DNA of 64,000 bases from Flectobacillus roseus (GTDB lineage: Bacteria > Bacteroidota > Bacteroidia > Cytophagales > Spirosomataceae): NCBI RefSeq assembly GCF_030056665.1, contig NZ_JASHIG010000030.1; one strand, written 5' to 3'. How positions within the stretch are numbered: position 1 is the first letter of the stretch; each line of letters starts with the position of its first letter. Shown here one piece after another: positions 45,420-55,342 of the stretch. Made by a program: the position numbers and the translations under genes. A model generated the notes under the pieces. That model did no database searches. It worked only from the letters and a program-made list of their open reading frames with translations, and was not told where the DNA came from.

Positions 45420-47306
45420 ATGAAAAAACTCTTCCTTTTATTGAGCTTGTTGGTAGGTATGACCAAAATTTCAGCACAATCATTGTCTGTTGCTCAACAA
45501 GACTCGGCATTTGTGCGTGAAAACTATGTGAAATACCAATACCAAATCTCCATGCGTGATGGTGTCAAACTTTTCACGAATGTATATGTTCCCAAAGATG
45601 CTTCGGCCAACAATAAGTATCCTATCGTCATGCAACGTACTTGTTATGATATAGCACCTTACGGAAAAGACGATTATCCACAAATGCTATATTACTCTCG
45701 TCACATGATGCGTGAAAAATTCATTTTTGTGGAGCAAGATGTACGTGGTCGTTGGATGTCTGAGGGTACTTGGACTAATATGACACCACATATTGCCAAC
45801 AAGAAGGCCAAAACAGACGTTGATGAGGCTTCGGATACCTATGATACGATTGATTGGTTGGTAAAGAATGTTCCTAATAACAATGGTCGTGTAGGGCAGT
45901 ATGGTATTTCTTACCCAGGTTTTTACACTATTGCAGGAGCACTTTGCGGTCACCCTGCCTTGAAAGCATCTTCGCCTCAAGCACCTGTTTCGGATTTCTT
46001 CTTTGACGATTTCCACCATAATGGTGCATTTACGATTGGTTATGGATTGACGTTTCCTGTGTTTGGCGTTCAACATCCAAAACCAACGACTGAATCATGG
46101 TACGATAATTTGTTTCCAAAAAGAAATACGCAGGATGGTTTTGATTGGTACAAAACTCAAACACCTTTGAAAAATTTGGGTGCTAATTACAAGGATAACT
46201 TTTTCTGGCAAGAGCATGTAGATCATCCTAACTATGATGAATTTTGGCAAAAAAGAAGCATCATTCCTCATTTAAAAAACATCAAAAATGCACCTGCTAT
46301 TATGGTTGTAGGTGGCTGGTATGATGCCGAAGATTTGTATGGTCCTTTGACGATTTATAAAAACGTAGAAAAAAATAACCAGAATATCTATAATACCATC
46401 GTTATGGGTCCATTTGGGCATGGCGATTGGGCAAGAGAAAGAGGGCACCATATGCACTCAAATGTATATTTTGGAGATAGCGTAGCCACATTTTTCCAGA
46501 GAAACATTGAGTTAAAATTCTTTAAACATTTCTTGAAGGGTGCAGGCGATGGAAAATCTGATTTGCCAGAGGCCTATTTGTTTGACACTGGTAAAAAACA
46601 ATGGCAAGAATTTAAAGAATGGCCCGTAAAAACTGCACAGAAAGTTAATTTCTATCTAAGCAACTCAGGAAAATTGACAGATAAAATCACTTCCGACGGT
46701 TATTCTGAATTTGTGTCTGACCCTAATAAACCTGTGCCGTACACAGAGGATAATAAGCAACTGTTTGGCTTTACCCCTCGTGCTTACATGAGCGAAGACC
46801 AACGTTTTGCAGGTCGTAGAACAGACGTATTGACTTTTGAAACGGATGTTTTGACAGAAGATGTAACTTTAGGTGGTGAGATTTTGGCAAAACTTAAAGT
46901 AGCCACCACTGGCACGGATGCTGACTGGTTTGTGAAGTTAGTAGACGTATATCCAGGCGATGAGCAAAATACGCCATTTACGCCAAAACACATTACCTTG
47001 GCTGGTTATCAGCAAATGGTAAGAAGTGAAATTATGCGTAGTCGCTTCAGAAATAGCTTTTCAAAACCTGAGCCTTTAGTACCAAACCAAATCACTGATG
47101 TGACTTTCCGTTTGCAAGATGTGTTGCATACTTTTAAGAAAGGTCATAAAATCATGATTCAAGTGCAATCAACAGCCTTTCCTTTATTTGATATTAACCC
47201 ACAAAAATATGTGGACAATATTTACAAAGCAGATGCTGCGGATTTTATCAAAGCTACTCACAAAGTATATAACAGTAGTGCGATTGAAGTTGAGATACTG
47301 AAGTAG
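45420..47306 (+). CDS. CocE/NonD-type alpha/beta hydrolase, copy 2
   Basis: 628 aa, signal peptide ending KISAQ. Catalytic Ser in GQYGISYPGFY, Asp in VVGGWYDAEDLYG, His in GPFGHGDW, and the same C-terminal jelly-roll. Strongly similar to copy 1 along its whole length, for example MRDGVKLFTNVYVPKD against MRDGVQLFTQVYAPKD, so the pair arose by tandem duplication. No clear promoter is visible in the 120 bp after the terminator. Confidence 0.9.
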   Translation: MKKLFLLLSLLVGMTKISAQSLSVAQQDSAFVRENYVKYQYQISMRDGVKLFTNVYVPKDASANNKYPIVMQRTCYDIAPYGKDDYPQMLYYSRHMMREKFIFVEQDVRGRWMSEGTWTNMTPHIANKKAKTDVDEASDTYDTIDWLVKNVPNNNGRVGQYGISYPGFYTIAGALCGHPALKASSPQAPVSDFFFDDFHHNGAFTIGYGLTFPVFGVQHPKPTTESWYDNLFPKRNTQDGFDWYKTQTPLKNLGANYKDNFFWQEHVDHPNYDEFWQKRSIIPHLKNIKNAPAIMVVGGWYDAEDLYGPLTIYKNVEKNNQNIYNTIVMGPFGHGDWARERGHHMHSNVYFGDSVATFFQRNIELKFFKHFLKGAGDGKSDLPEAYLFDTGKKQWQEFKEWPVKTAQKVNFYLSNSGKLTDKITSDGYSEFVSDPNKPVPYTEDNKQLFGFTPRAYMSEDQRFAGRRTDVLTFETDVLTEDVTLGGEILAKLKVATTGTDADWFVKLVDVYPGDEQNTPFTPKHITLAGYQQMVRSEIMRSRFRNSFSKPEPLVPNQITDVTFRLQDVLHTFKKGHKIMIQVQSTAFPLFDINPQKYVDNIYKADAADFIKATHKVYNSSAIEVEILK

Positions 47307-47692
47307 TAATGTTGAATTGTGAGTGTTCGAAGGATTACAAAAAACATTTATTTCGGATATCGGATGTTGGATTTCGGAAGTGTAGGCTTCTATATTTTGT
47401 AAAAAGCAAAGCTGTTTTACTTTATTTCTGAAATCAGAAATCCCAAATCTGAAAGAGTTTGTAATCCTTCATACAGAACTAGTTATGAAAGTGAAAGAGT
47501 TCTTGCCTCTCTCTCGATTCAGCATTATAATTGTACGAAGGGTGACGTTATTATTAAAATAGAATCGGTGTAGCACCAATCTTGTTCTAAATACAAAACT
47601 AATCTTTCATACAACCCTAACTCAGCATTTATTTTTACAGAGGAGACTCCACTCTCCTCTGTGATTACTTGAACCACCCTTACCCTTGATTT
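47307..47692. other. intergenic region with a MITE-like inverted repeat
   Basis: 386 bp between the second hydrolase and dacB. No gene. Contains the element at 47329-47470; the remainder is unremarkable AT-rich sequence with a CTCCACTCTCCTC tract. Confidence 0.5.
47329..47470. repeat. 142-bp element with 13-bp perfect terminal inverted repeats
   Basis: GAAGGATTACAAA (47329-47341) is exactly complementary to TTTGTAATCCTTC (47458-47470). Inside, GATTTCGGA pairs with TCTGAAATC and the interior carries reiterated TTTCGGAT / AAATCTGA words. This resembles a miniature mobile element or a structured intergenic repeat; no target-site duplication is evident. Confidence 0.55.
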
Positions 47693-49171
47693 ATGAAATT
47701 ACTTACCCTACTGCTAACCCATTGGTTATTTTCCTTACAAAGCACAGATAGTCTAACGCTCAAATGGCAAACCCAAGTTAATCGAAGACTGGATAGTTTG
47801 AGCAACTCCCCATTTTTACAAACGGGTATGGTGGGAATGAGCGTAAAATCTGCCAAAACGGGAAAAAGTGTCATTTCTTTTCAAGCTAAAAAAAGCCTTG
47901 CTCCTGCCTCCACGATGAAGTTGCTTTCTACAGCAACCGCCTTAATGACCTTGGGTGATTCTTTTATGTATCAAACTACCCTCGAATATAGCGGAAGTAT
48001 TGTCGATAGTGTATTGAACGGAAACATTTATATCAAAGGCAATGGCGACCCTTCACTGGGTAGTTGGAGATTCAAAAATCAACCTGATTACAAACAGCTG
48101 TTGGATGCTTGGGCAATGAAAGTCAAAGCTTTGGGTATCAAAAAAATCAATGGGAGAATTATGGGGGACGCGAGTTTTTTCAATGCCAACGTGATTCCTA
48201 ATACATGGATTTGGGGCGATATGGGTAACTATTACGGGGCAGGTTGTTATGGACTCAATATCAATGAAAACCTCTTTTGGGTTACATTCCAACCCAAGGG
48301 TTATATGGAATCGGCGGGTTTTGTCAAAACGGCACCAGATTTACCGTATTTAACCAAAATCAATAAAGTCCTTACCGACCGATCAGGAACGGGCGACCAA
48401 GTAATGATTTACTCAACGCCTTACCAAGATGCCATTTTGATGGAAGGTTTTGTGCCACAAGGAAGTAGCTTTTCGGTAAAAGGCTCGATTCCTGACCCAG
48501 CTTTTTATATGGCTTTTGCTTTGGGCAAAAAATGTGAAGAACTCGGTATTCAAATTCAAGAAGGACCAACCTCAACTTTAGAATTGGACAAACGTTATTT
48601 AACGCATAGCAAACCAAGCGGTACGATGACTATTGCTACTCAAAACTCTCCCAGTTTGAAAGAACTGGTAAAAGCTTGTAATTATCAAAGTATCAACTTA
48701 TATGCAGAGGCATTTTTAAAAACGCCTTCGGTACTGCTCAATATGGGAAATGGCACAAGCGATGCAGTTAAGGGTTTTGAACAAATTTGGCGAGCAAAAG
48801 GATTGAATATTCAAGGATTGAAAATGAAAGATGGCAGTGGACTATCGCCAAGCAATGCCGTTACAACTGATATCATGACCGATGTTTTGTCGATTATGAC
48901 TAACGAAAAAAGCTTCAATTCTTATTACGAATCTATTCCTGTGGTTGGTGTATCGGGCACAGTGGCCAACCTTGCCAAGAAAAGCAAAGCCGCTGGGAAT
49001 ATCCATGCCAAGAGTGGTTCTATTGAAGGCGTAAGAGCTTATGGAGGCTATTTTACCGCCTCTAATGGTGAATTATATTGTTTTTCAATTATCTTCAACA
49101 AATATGATTCGAGTTATGGAAATGCAACCAAAGAGCTCGAAAAACTCATGATTATGTTGACTGACCTATAA
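47693..49171 (+). CDS. dacB: D-alanyl-D-alanine carboxypeptidase/endopeptidase, PBP4 type
   Basis: 492 aa, peptidase family S13. Short signal peptide (MKLLTLLLTHWLFSLQ). Active-site Ser73 and Lys76 in PASTMKLLS, the SxN motif in NYQSINLYAE and the KTG-equivalent KSG in HAKSGSIEGVRAYGG. It trims or cleaves peptidoglycan cross-links in the periplasm. Confidence 0.92.
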   Translation: MKLLTLLLTHWLFSLQSTDSLTLKWQTQVNRRLDSLSNSPFLQTGMVGMSVKSAKTGKSVISFQAKKSLAPASTMKLLSTATALMTLGDSFMYQTTLEYSGSIVDSVLNGNIYIKGNGDPSLGSWRFKNQPDYKQLLDAWAMKVKALGIKKINGRIMGDASFFNANVIPNTWIWGDMGNYYGAGCYGLNINENLFWVTFQPKGYMESAGFVKTAPDLPYLTKINKVLTDRSGTGDQVMIYSTPYQDAILMEGFVPQGSSFSVKGSIPDPAFYMAFALGKKCEELGIQIQEGPTSTLELDKRYLTHSKPSGTMTIATQNSPSLKELVKACNYQSINLYAEAFLKTPSVLLNMGNGTSDAVKGFEQIWRAKGLNIQGLKMKDGSGLSPSNAVTTDIMTDVLSIMTNEKSFNSYYESIPVVGVSGTVANLAKKSKAAGNIHAKSGSIEGVRAYGGYFTASNGELYCFSIIFNKYDSSYGNATKELEKLMIMLTDL

Positions 49172-49174
49172 AAG

Positions 49175-49214
49175 AAAAAGTTTGTGCCAGAGACTTTGCT
49201 CGCACAAACTTTTT
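49175..49214. terminator. bidirectional terminator between dacB and DUF2490 gene
   Basis: Perfect 13-bp stem AAAAAGTTTGTGC/GCACAAACTTTTT (49175-49187 with 49202-49214), serving two convergent genes. Confidence 0.88.
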
Positions 49215-49237
49215 GCTAATCACGTATAGTCCGTTTA

Positions 49238-49891
49238 CTACAATTTTAACTTGTAAGTTAACCCAATGGTATAAACATCGAGGTCGGTAGGCACGAGAGC
49301 ATAATCTCTAAAAAATGTGAGTCCCACACTATTGCGTTTATTTACGGTATAATCAACGCCTGCCTTATATCTTATTTGGTCAAAATCCTCTCCAATTTTG
49401 TAAAAGAAGTCTGCCGAAATGGACGGCGTAAACCTTGTCTTATTTGGATAGGCTAACTCAATTTTATTTCTTAAATAACTTTTTGTTTCCTCTAAACCCG
49501 TATCAGTATCCTTGAATTGATCTTGATAGCGCAAGCGATAACTAAATTTCAGTATCGATATTTTTCTATCATACTCAACATTGGCATAGAATCGATGAAA
49601 CGGCTTGTATATATAAGCATCATCACTTTTGTCCCATTTACGCTTTTGGGCATATCGGTAATAGGCCGATACTTCCCAATGCTTGTTGAGTTTATACCCT
49701 ATCCCAAACTCCCCAATGTACGAACCAAGGGTTGTGAGATTATCCATCGTTCGAACTTGCAAATTAGCATTGAGACTGATGTGCTTGTTTAACTTTTTCT
49801 CAAGTGAAAGTCCTGTCCAAGAACGTAGGTCTGTTTCTTGCCCCCACATCTTAAAAGACATAAGGAGCAATAGCAATAGGATTCTTTTCAT
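49238..49891 (-). CDS. DUF2490 outer-membrane beta-barrel protein
   Basis: 217 aa with a signal peptide ending KMWGQ. DLRSWTGLSLEKKLNKHISLN and repeated amphipathic strands ending in a hydrophobic LTYKLKL terminus match DUF2490, a predicted 10-12-stranded outer-membrane barrel. Downstream of DUF4956 on the same strand (102 bp), so perhaps part of the CotH/VTC group. Confidence 0.8.
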   Translation of the reverse strand: MKRILLLLLLMSFKMWGQETDLRSWTGLSLEKKLNKHISLNANLQVRTMDNLTTLGSYIGEFGIGYKLNKHWEVSAYYRYAQKRKWDKSDDAYIYKPFHRFYANVEYDRKISILKFSYRLRYQDQFKDTDTGLEETKSYLRNKIELAYPNKTRFTPSISADFFYKIGEDFDQIRYKAGVDYTVNKRNSVGLTFFRDYALVPTDLDVYTIGLTYKLKL

Positions 49892-49993
49892 ATTAGTGTT
49901 AAATGTGGTTAAATACTGGTTGAGCTTTTGACAGCGACGAAAACTTTGACCTATTTCCTATCGCTTTGCATAAATCAACTATGCAAGCATCAA

Positions 49994-50611
49994 CTAGTGA
50001 TAAAAAATAGTCATTCTTGTACCGTCTTTCAGAAAATCTATTTCATGAATTTCTACTCTGTGAACGTCTAAGCCTGTACGTGTTCGTAAATCTTGTAAAA
50101 GTTCTTCTCTTTTTTCTGGTGTAATCAGTTCTATCCTTTCATACATCACAATTTTGGAGTACTCCTTTCGCATGATTAAACCACTCTCTAACAACCATGT
50201 AACAAATAATATTAACCCATTCAGTACCGATAATTCGTCCCATCCTCCTTTGCTCACTGCCGAAATCAATCCTATAGCTATTACCATAAAAAGATAGGTC
50301 ATATCCTTGGCAGAGATTCCCTCAGTACGATACCTTAGCATCGAAAACACGGCAAACAAACCAAATGCTGCACCCATCGACATTACAACTTTATTGAGCA
50401 TATAGGTCAACAAAAAGATGATAATATTGAATACAAAAAAGGTTAAAAACAGGTCAGCACGTCGATAATTTTTATAATAAATCAAGCGAATCAATATCAA
50501 AACAGCCAATAAATTGATTCCCATTCGGATAAAGAACTTGGCTGGTAATTTGTCTATCCACTGAAAACTTTCAGTAACTTGTGGTGAGGTTAGTTGTTGT
50601 AAGATGGTCAT
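49994..50611 (-). CDS. DUF4956 membrane protein
   Basis: 205 aa. Four predicted membrane segments (about 27-46, 53-73, 78-95 and 112-140), with GAAFGLFAVFSMLRYRTEGISAKDMTYLFMVIAIGLISA between them, then a cytoplasmic C-terminal domain (about 150-205). The start overlaps the end of the VTC gene by 41 bp, indicating tight coupling. DUF4956 is often next to VTC-domain proteins. Confidence 0.9.
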   Translation of the reverse strand: MTILQQLTSPQVTESFQWIDKLPAKFFIRMGINLLAVLILIRLIYYKNYRRADLFLTFFVFNIIIFLLTYMLNKVVMSMGAAFGLFAVFSMLRYRTEGISAKDMTYLFMVIAIGLISAVSKGGWDELSVLNGLILFVTWLLESGLIMRKEYSKIVMYERIELITPEKREELLQDLRTRTGLDVHRVEIHEIDFLKDGTRMTIFYH

Positions 50612-51380
50612 GGTGCGCCAATATTTTTGAGACTCTTCTTAAATGCTTTTTAAACTTATTCTGCTTGATTTGCTGATACAAACTAATTATGCCGAAACAA
50701 TACTTACTAATACCACCTTGTTTGAGTCGATACTTTCGCATAAGGTCGATAAAAGGAGATTGACTCACTTTTTCTTGTTTCACCTCGGCAATGACAATAG
50801 CAGAATAAACTTTTTGTTGCTCTTCGAACTCGAAAGTGAGGTTTAGGTCTATCGTCAGGCGTTCTGCCCCAACCTTACTTACCAAAGTAATACGCTGGTA
50901 ATTGACCCACAGAATACCTTTTAGCGATTCAGGAATGATATCTTGTGTAGTTTTTTGTAAAAAATCTGCACTATTTTCTTCCAATACCTCAGTTATTCCG
51001 TCTTGGCTAATTCGCGTTTTTTTGGTTCTACCTTTATTGTTTTTGTACTTTATTTCAAAAAAAGATAGGCTCGATTCAACGTAATTTCTAGCTCTTACCT
51101 TGTAGCGATTGAGCAAACCATTTTGATGTGCTTTGTAAAGTGCCAAATCATCGGTGTCGTAGTACAATGTTTTGTAGTTACAAAGTCGATTATCGTCTAT
51201 TTCCAATACTCGATAAAATGATTGTGCTTCTCGCAAAATATCAGGCAATAACGCCAAAGGAATCAAGTACTTAACATCCATACGATCCATGAGTTTTACC
51301 CCATCCATTTCCGCTAAAGTAATCGGTTCAAATAAACTAGTTTGTATTTGAACCTCTTGCAAGAATGTATTAGAATCCAT
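50571..51380 (-). CDS. VTC-domain polyphosphate-polymerase-like protein
   Basis: 269 aa, cytoplasmic tunnel-type fold. Features of the VTC catalytic domain are MDVKYLIP, YDTDDLALYKAHQNG, RYKVRARNYVES and EIKYKNNKGRTKKTRI, whose Arg/Lys residues would line the phosphate tunnel, plus a late acidic strand (IDLNLTFEFEE, VIAEVKQEK). In yeast Vtc4 this fold makes polyphosphate from ATP. Activity here is inferred from conserved basic residues only. Overlaps its neighbours on both sides. Confidence 0.88.
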   Translation of the reverse strand: MDSNTFLQEVQIQTSLFEPITLAEMDGVKLMDRMDVKYLIPLALLPDILREAQSFYRVLEIDDNRLCNYKTLYYDTDDLALYKAHQNGLLNRYKVRARNYVESSLSFFEIKYKNNKGRTKKTRISQDGITEVLEENSADFLQKTTQDIIPESLKGILWVNYQRITLVSKVGAERLTIDLNLTFEFEEQQKVYSAIVIAEVKQEKVSQSPFIDLMRKYRLKQGGISKYCFGIISLYQQIKQNKFKKHLRRVSKILAHHDHLTTTNLTTSY

Positions 51381-51855
51381 ACGTATACTTTTTAACTTGA
51401 ATTAGTTTGCCTTTTGCATCGTAAGTTTTCTTCTCTGTTTTGAGTCCATTCCCATTGATCGAATATACTGATCTACTATCCAACTCATTATGTTCATTGT
51501 AGTGTAAAACTTCAGATTTTTCCTTAAAAGAATCGTATTTATAGACCTCTCTTTCAATCTGATGATTATTACCGTCTACAATAACTTCCTCTATTTTGTC
51601 ATCAAATTCATTATATTTTGAAAGAACTTTTCGTTTAAGTTTACCAGACTTGTCATATTCTGCCTCTTCGATGACTTCTCCTTGTTTGTTAAACTTTTTG
51701 TAACCATCATTTCGTGTTACCTCTTTACCTCCAATACTTTCAGTGATTTGTTCGGTAACAGTCTTTATCTTATTTTTTTTGACCTCTTTTTTACTTTGTC
51801 CATAACTTAAATAGGACGTAGCGAGCAAAAGGATTGCGATTGGGTAATGTTTCAT
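51370..51855 (-). CDS. secreted protein with repeated Y-D-x-x-G strands (YwqK/RHS-like)
   Basis: 161 aa, signal peptide ending LSYGQ. The body repeats short beta units such as EEAEYDKSGKLKRKV and KKTYDAKGKLIQVKKYTY, as in MORN/YwqK-like or RHS-type repeat proteins. Overlaps the VTC gene by 11 bp, so it belongs to the same operon. Function unknown. Confidence 0.65.
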   Translation of the reverse strand: MKHYPIAILLLATSYLSYGQSKKEVKKNKIKTVTEQITESIGGKEVTRNDGYKKFNKQGEVIEEAEYDKSGKLKRKVLSKYNEFDDKIEEVIVDGNNHQIEREVYKYDSFKEKSEVLHYNEHNELDSRSVYSINGNGLKTEKKTYDAKGKLIQVKKYTYGF

Positions 51856-52312
51856 ATTTGTCTGTTAGAGATTTTATATTGATGCTTAAAAGATTTGGCA
51901 AAAAATTTCGTTGTATTAGGTTATGCATTTATTAACCATGACTTGAAATGTTAAGAAACTGTTGCCTACTTATTAAAAAAGATTCTAAATAAAATCACCA
52001 CATGAGTGCATTAAATAGTTTCAATAACTCAAAATCTTGCGCACTTACAAAGAATCATTCTCTTATTAATAAAACCCCTAACTCTCCCCAGAATTCTTTC
52101 GCAAATCAACGGATAAAATTTGAGACCATCAGCAAGTTAGGCACAGAGTGTAGAAGTTACGTTTTTATCTGTAGATTTTAACTTTTGTTAACATGAATTT
52201 TATGCAAAAAATGGCGTTTTTGAGTTCAAAAACGCCATCTGTATACATAATTTCTCTGATTTTCTACAATTGATAACACTTTAAAAAAATACATAGTCTT
52301 GTTAGTTCGCTA
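51856..52312. other. 457-bp gap in the CotH group
   Basis: Between the CotH gene and the secreted repeat protein, both minus strand. Contains the CotH terminator at 52211-52238; no gene or clear promoter was recognised elsewhere, though the 161-aa gene must start its own transcript here. Confidence 0.45.
52211..52238 (-). terminator. terminator after cotH
   Basis: Perfect 12-bp stem ATGGCGTTTTTG/CAAAAACGCCAT with loop AGTT, and T6 following on the minus strand. Confidence 0.85.
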
Positions 52313-53782
52313 CTATTTTGACTTGGATTTTTCAGTTAAAAACTGGTCGATTTCTGAGGCTCTCTTAACTATTTGCTTCTGTAAGCTTTGAATTCCTTCC
52401 TCAAAACTTTTCTCATTTGTTAAGTGCGAATAGGGTGATTTCTCTCTACTGGCAGCCTGTTTTATCAGGCTTACATATCCATCCACCTGTTTGTTGAGTT
52501 TGGTTGCTTGCCAAGTATTTTTCCTGAAAGTTTCTACTTCCTTCAAATAAGAGCCATAATAGGTTGGATCTTGCGCAAGATAAGCAATCAACACAAACTG
52601 TTTAGGGCAATCTTTGAGAGACAGAGAAAGCCCTCTGTTGGGCATTCTGAAATCCTTAGGTGGTTCTGGCAAACCTTCAGGTATAGGAAAATTAGGCTTG
52701 TCGTTGGTCGAAATTGCTTCATTGTTATCCCAAGGAATCCAGACCAAACCACGATTGGGTGCGTTGTACAAATAAAAATTATGAGCCATTGCCCCATAAG
52801 TATCCCAATTGGTCATGGCGGTATTGATAGCCAACCATTTGATAAAGTGATTAATGTCAAAAGTCTTTTCAAGATTTGTACGCCATTGGGCAGGCGCCTT
52901 GATTCGGCTTGAGTCATTGAGCGCCGATACAAATGCCTGAACATCTTGAAATTTCTTCTCTTTTTTAAAGTTCTTTTTCTCAAACTCTTTCTCTCTGAAT
53001 CGCTGAAAGGTTGATTCGGGTTTATAAATATTGCCTGATGAGCTACCAAATTGTGACTGAATCATTGTATCGTCAATCACCTCTACCATGGTGTACACCC
53101 CTGCATATTGTACGCCATCACCATAGTCAAGATATACCTCATAAAAAGCCGTCTGAGCAGTTGGAATACCTGCTTGGCGATAAATATCGCTTGCTAGTTT
53201 TTCACGAATCAGCGTGTTGTCATGAAAGGCAGGCGACATAGATAATTCATGAAAACCATATAAGTCTGATTTTTCATATTTATCAAAATCTAGCCTAAAA
53301 GGCATTTTGTACACGCCCGCTCCCCACGAACTCATCAAGCTCGAATTTCCTTTGAGTCTGAAACCTATATTATTCCATTTTTTTCCCTCAAATTCTACAG
53401 CGCAAGCAACGTATCGAGGCTCATCGCTTGTCCCCATTGGAGGAAGCATCATTTCGCCATCACCTCCTCGCTGAGGTGGAAAGCCTGCGGGTCGTTTGCC
53501 ATCTTGTGACATCGGTGGAAAGTCCTTCTGGTTTGGTCGTTCGCCATTGGGTGGTCCCATACGAGGAAATGGAGATTTACCAAAATCGGTTTTGAACTTT
53601 TCCTTCATGTCTATTTTGATACTATCCCAATCTGCTTTCAAAATAGAAATAGTGATTTTGTTCAGTCGGTTTTGTGGAAAAACCTTGGTGTAATCTGGTG
53701 TAGAAGAAACTTGTGCCTCTCCCCATGAAAAGTTGCCCAATACAATCAAAGACAACAACACACCTACAAGTGTTCTTTTCAT
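52313..53782 (-). CDS. CotH kinase family protein
   Basis: 489 aa, signal peptide ending GEAQ. The CotH kinase-like domain (about 135-470) shows NIGFRLKGNSSLM, KMPFRLDFDKYE, VYTMVEVIDDTMIQSQFG, GNIYKPE and the acidic centre VWIPWDNNEA. A Pro/Gly/Met-rich insert (about 68-125) precedes it. Spore-coat CotH of Bacillus is an atypical protein kinase; bacterial non-spore homologues are often next to VTC and DUF4956 genes, as here. Exported, so a phosphoryl donor in the envelope is a puzzle. Confidence 0.9.
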   Translation of the reverse strand: MKRTLVGVLLSLIVLGNFSWGEAQVSSTPDYTKVFPQNRLNKITISILKADWDSIKIDMKEKFKTDFGKSPFPRMGPPNGERPNQKDFPPMSQDGKRPAGFPPQRGGDGEMMLPPMGTSDEPRYVACAVEFEGKKWNNIGFRLKGNSSLMSSWGAGVYKMPFRLDFDKYEKSDLYGFHELSMSPAFHDNTLIREKLASDIYRQAGIPTAQTAFYEVYLDYGDGVQYAGVYTMVEVIDDTMIQSQFGSSSGNIYKPESTFQRFREKEFEKKNFKKEKKFQDVQAFVSALNDSSRIKAPAQWRTNLEKTFDINHFIKWLAINTAMTNWDTYGAMAHNFYLYNAPNRGLVWIPWDNNEAISTNDKPNFPIPEGLPEPPKDFRMPNRGLSLSLKDCPKQFVLIAYLAQDPTYYGSYLKEVETFRKNTWQATKLNKQVDGYVSLIKQAASREKSPYSHLTNEKSFEEGIQSLQKQIVKRASEIDQFLTEKSKSK

Positions 53783-54079
53783 AATTTATTCAAATTGAAA
53801 TGTTTAGATAATCTATTTTGCGTTGTTCCATATAGGTTAAAACACAAGCACAAAGGGTTACACAGGAAGTATAATCGATTGCTGTTCAAAACTATACAAA
53901 TAAAATGAGAGGTAATCGAAGGGTTCTCTGGTGATAGATATAGAATGTCTATTTGTAGAAAAAGACATGGGCTCGAGCATTTATCTACACAAAGGCATTC
54001 TTGATAGACAGTTGGCGTGGTTTTGGAATTTTCTTACGTTAGTTCAACACTTTGTTATAATAGCACATACTTGAAAAGC
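53783..54079. other. divergent region cotH / LytS
   Basis: 297 bp. No gene. A weak TTTG-like and ACACTTTG pair near 54021-54053 could start the LytS transcript; nothing convincing was found for cotH. A plausible target of the LytTR regulator, but no repeat typical of its sites was identified. Confidence 0.4.
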
Positions 54080-55168
54080 ATGAAAGTATTCGAAAAATAT
54101 CAGTTAGTATTTCACATTGTTGGGTGGTCATTAGTATTCTTTTTGCCAGTGCTCATGATGCCCAATAGTTTTTATAATCGCCCTGAGTTTAGTCGATTTT
54201 TTACGGTTCAATGCTTCAATAATTTTGCATTAATGGCCGCTTTTTATATCAATTTACTGGTACTTGTACCTAAGTTTTTGATGAAAAAACGAGGTGATAT
54301 ATTCTCTATTTATATCATTCTTGGATTTGTAATCATATTAGCTTTGCATTGGGCATGGTCGCATTATTTTCTCAAAATGCATGGTTTTGATATGGGAATG
54401 CCCAAGATGCCCCCACCTTCTGAATGGAAAGGCAAAGTAGATAATTTGCCTCGCCCGCCGAGGATGTTCTTGCCATTTCCGCAATTGATGAACGCCACCT
54501 TGACGTACTTTTTCTCGATTATTTTCAGTACTTCGTTGGCATTATGGCAAGAACGTTTGCGAAACCATGACCTACAACAGCAAATTTTGTTGGAAAAAGT
54601 AGCGGCCGAATTAGCGGTATTGAAACTGCAAGTAAGTCCTCACTTCTTGTTCAATACGCTTAATAATATTCGTTGGTTGGCACGCAAAAAATCTGAACAT
54701 ACCGAAGACGCAATAGTAAAACTCTCGCAGCTTTTGAGATATATGTTGTATCAATCTGAGAGTGATAAAGTGCCTCTGACGCAGGAGTTAGACTATCTCC
54801 AAAATTATATCGAGTTACAAAAAATGCGTATCTCAGGTAAAAACACAGCAGAGTTTTCCCACGAAGGTCCAATACACCTATATTCTATTGAACCACTGTT
54901 ATTTATACCGTTGGTCGAAAATGCGTTTAAATACGGGCTACACAGTACAGAAGAATCACATATTTTGATTAAACTTTCTGTAGAGAATGGCATTCTAAGA
55001 TTTATTACAAAAAACCGAAATTTTGATCACAATTTTAAGGAAGAGGATAAGACAGGAATAGGTTTACAAAATGTAAAAAAACGCTTGGCCTTACATTATC
55101 CCGAAAAACATGAGTTAAAAATAACAGAAAACGATCTTTTCATCGTTGAAGTATATATACAATTGTAA
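54080..55168 (+). CDS. LytS/YehU-type sensor histidine kinase
   Basis: 362 aa from the ATG at 54080; an ATG 63 bp upstream exists but adds a segment without family features. Four membrane segments (about 8-170) interrupted by a Pro/Met-rich extracytoplasmic stretch, then a His_kinase domain with phospho-acceptor His188 in LQVSPHFLFNTLNNIRWL and an HATPase with PLLFIPLVENAFKYGL. Pairs with the LytTR regulator downstream. Confidence 0.9.
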   Translation: MKVFEKYQLVFHIVGWSLVFFLPVLMMPNSFYNRPEFSRFFTVQCFNNFALMAAFYINLLVLVPKFLMKKRGDIFSIYIILGFVIILALHWAWSHYFLKMHGFDMGMPKMPPPSEWKGKVDNLPRPPRMFLPFPQLMNATLTYFFSIIFSTSLALWQERLRNHDLQQQILLEKVAAELAVLKLQVSPHFLFNTLNNIRWLARKKSEHTEDAIVKLSQLLRYMLYQSESDKVPLTQELDYLQNYIELQKMRISGKNTAEFSHEGPIHLYSIEPLLFIPLVENAFKYGLHSTEESHILIKLSVENGILRFITKNRNFDHNFKEEDKTGIGLQNVKKRLALHYPEKHELKITENDLFIVEVYIQL

Positions 55169-55342
55169 TTACTTTGAACTTAGGTAATTCTCGAAACGAA
55201 GCGATTTAGTTTGCTTTTTAACCAATAATTAAACACGACTACCTACCAAGATAAGGTTATCTTCGGCACTCTCTCCTATTTGTAATCCAATATACAAATC
55301 CATTAATACTTGTTCGTAATCGCTCAAAATCCATCAACTGTT

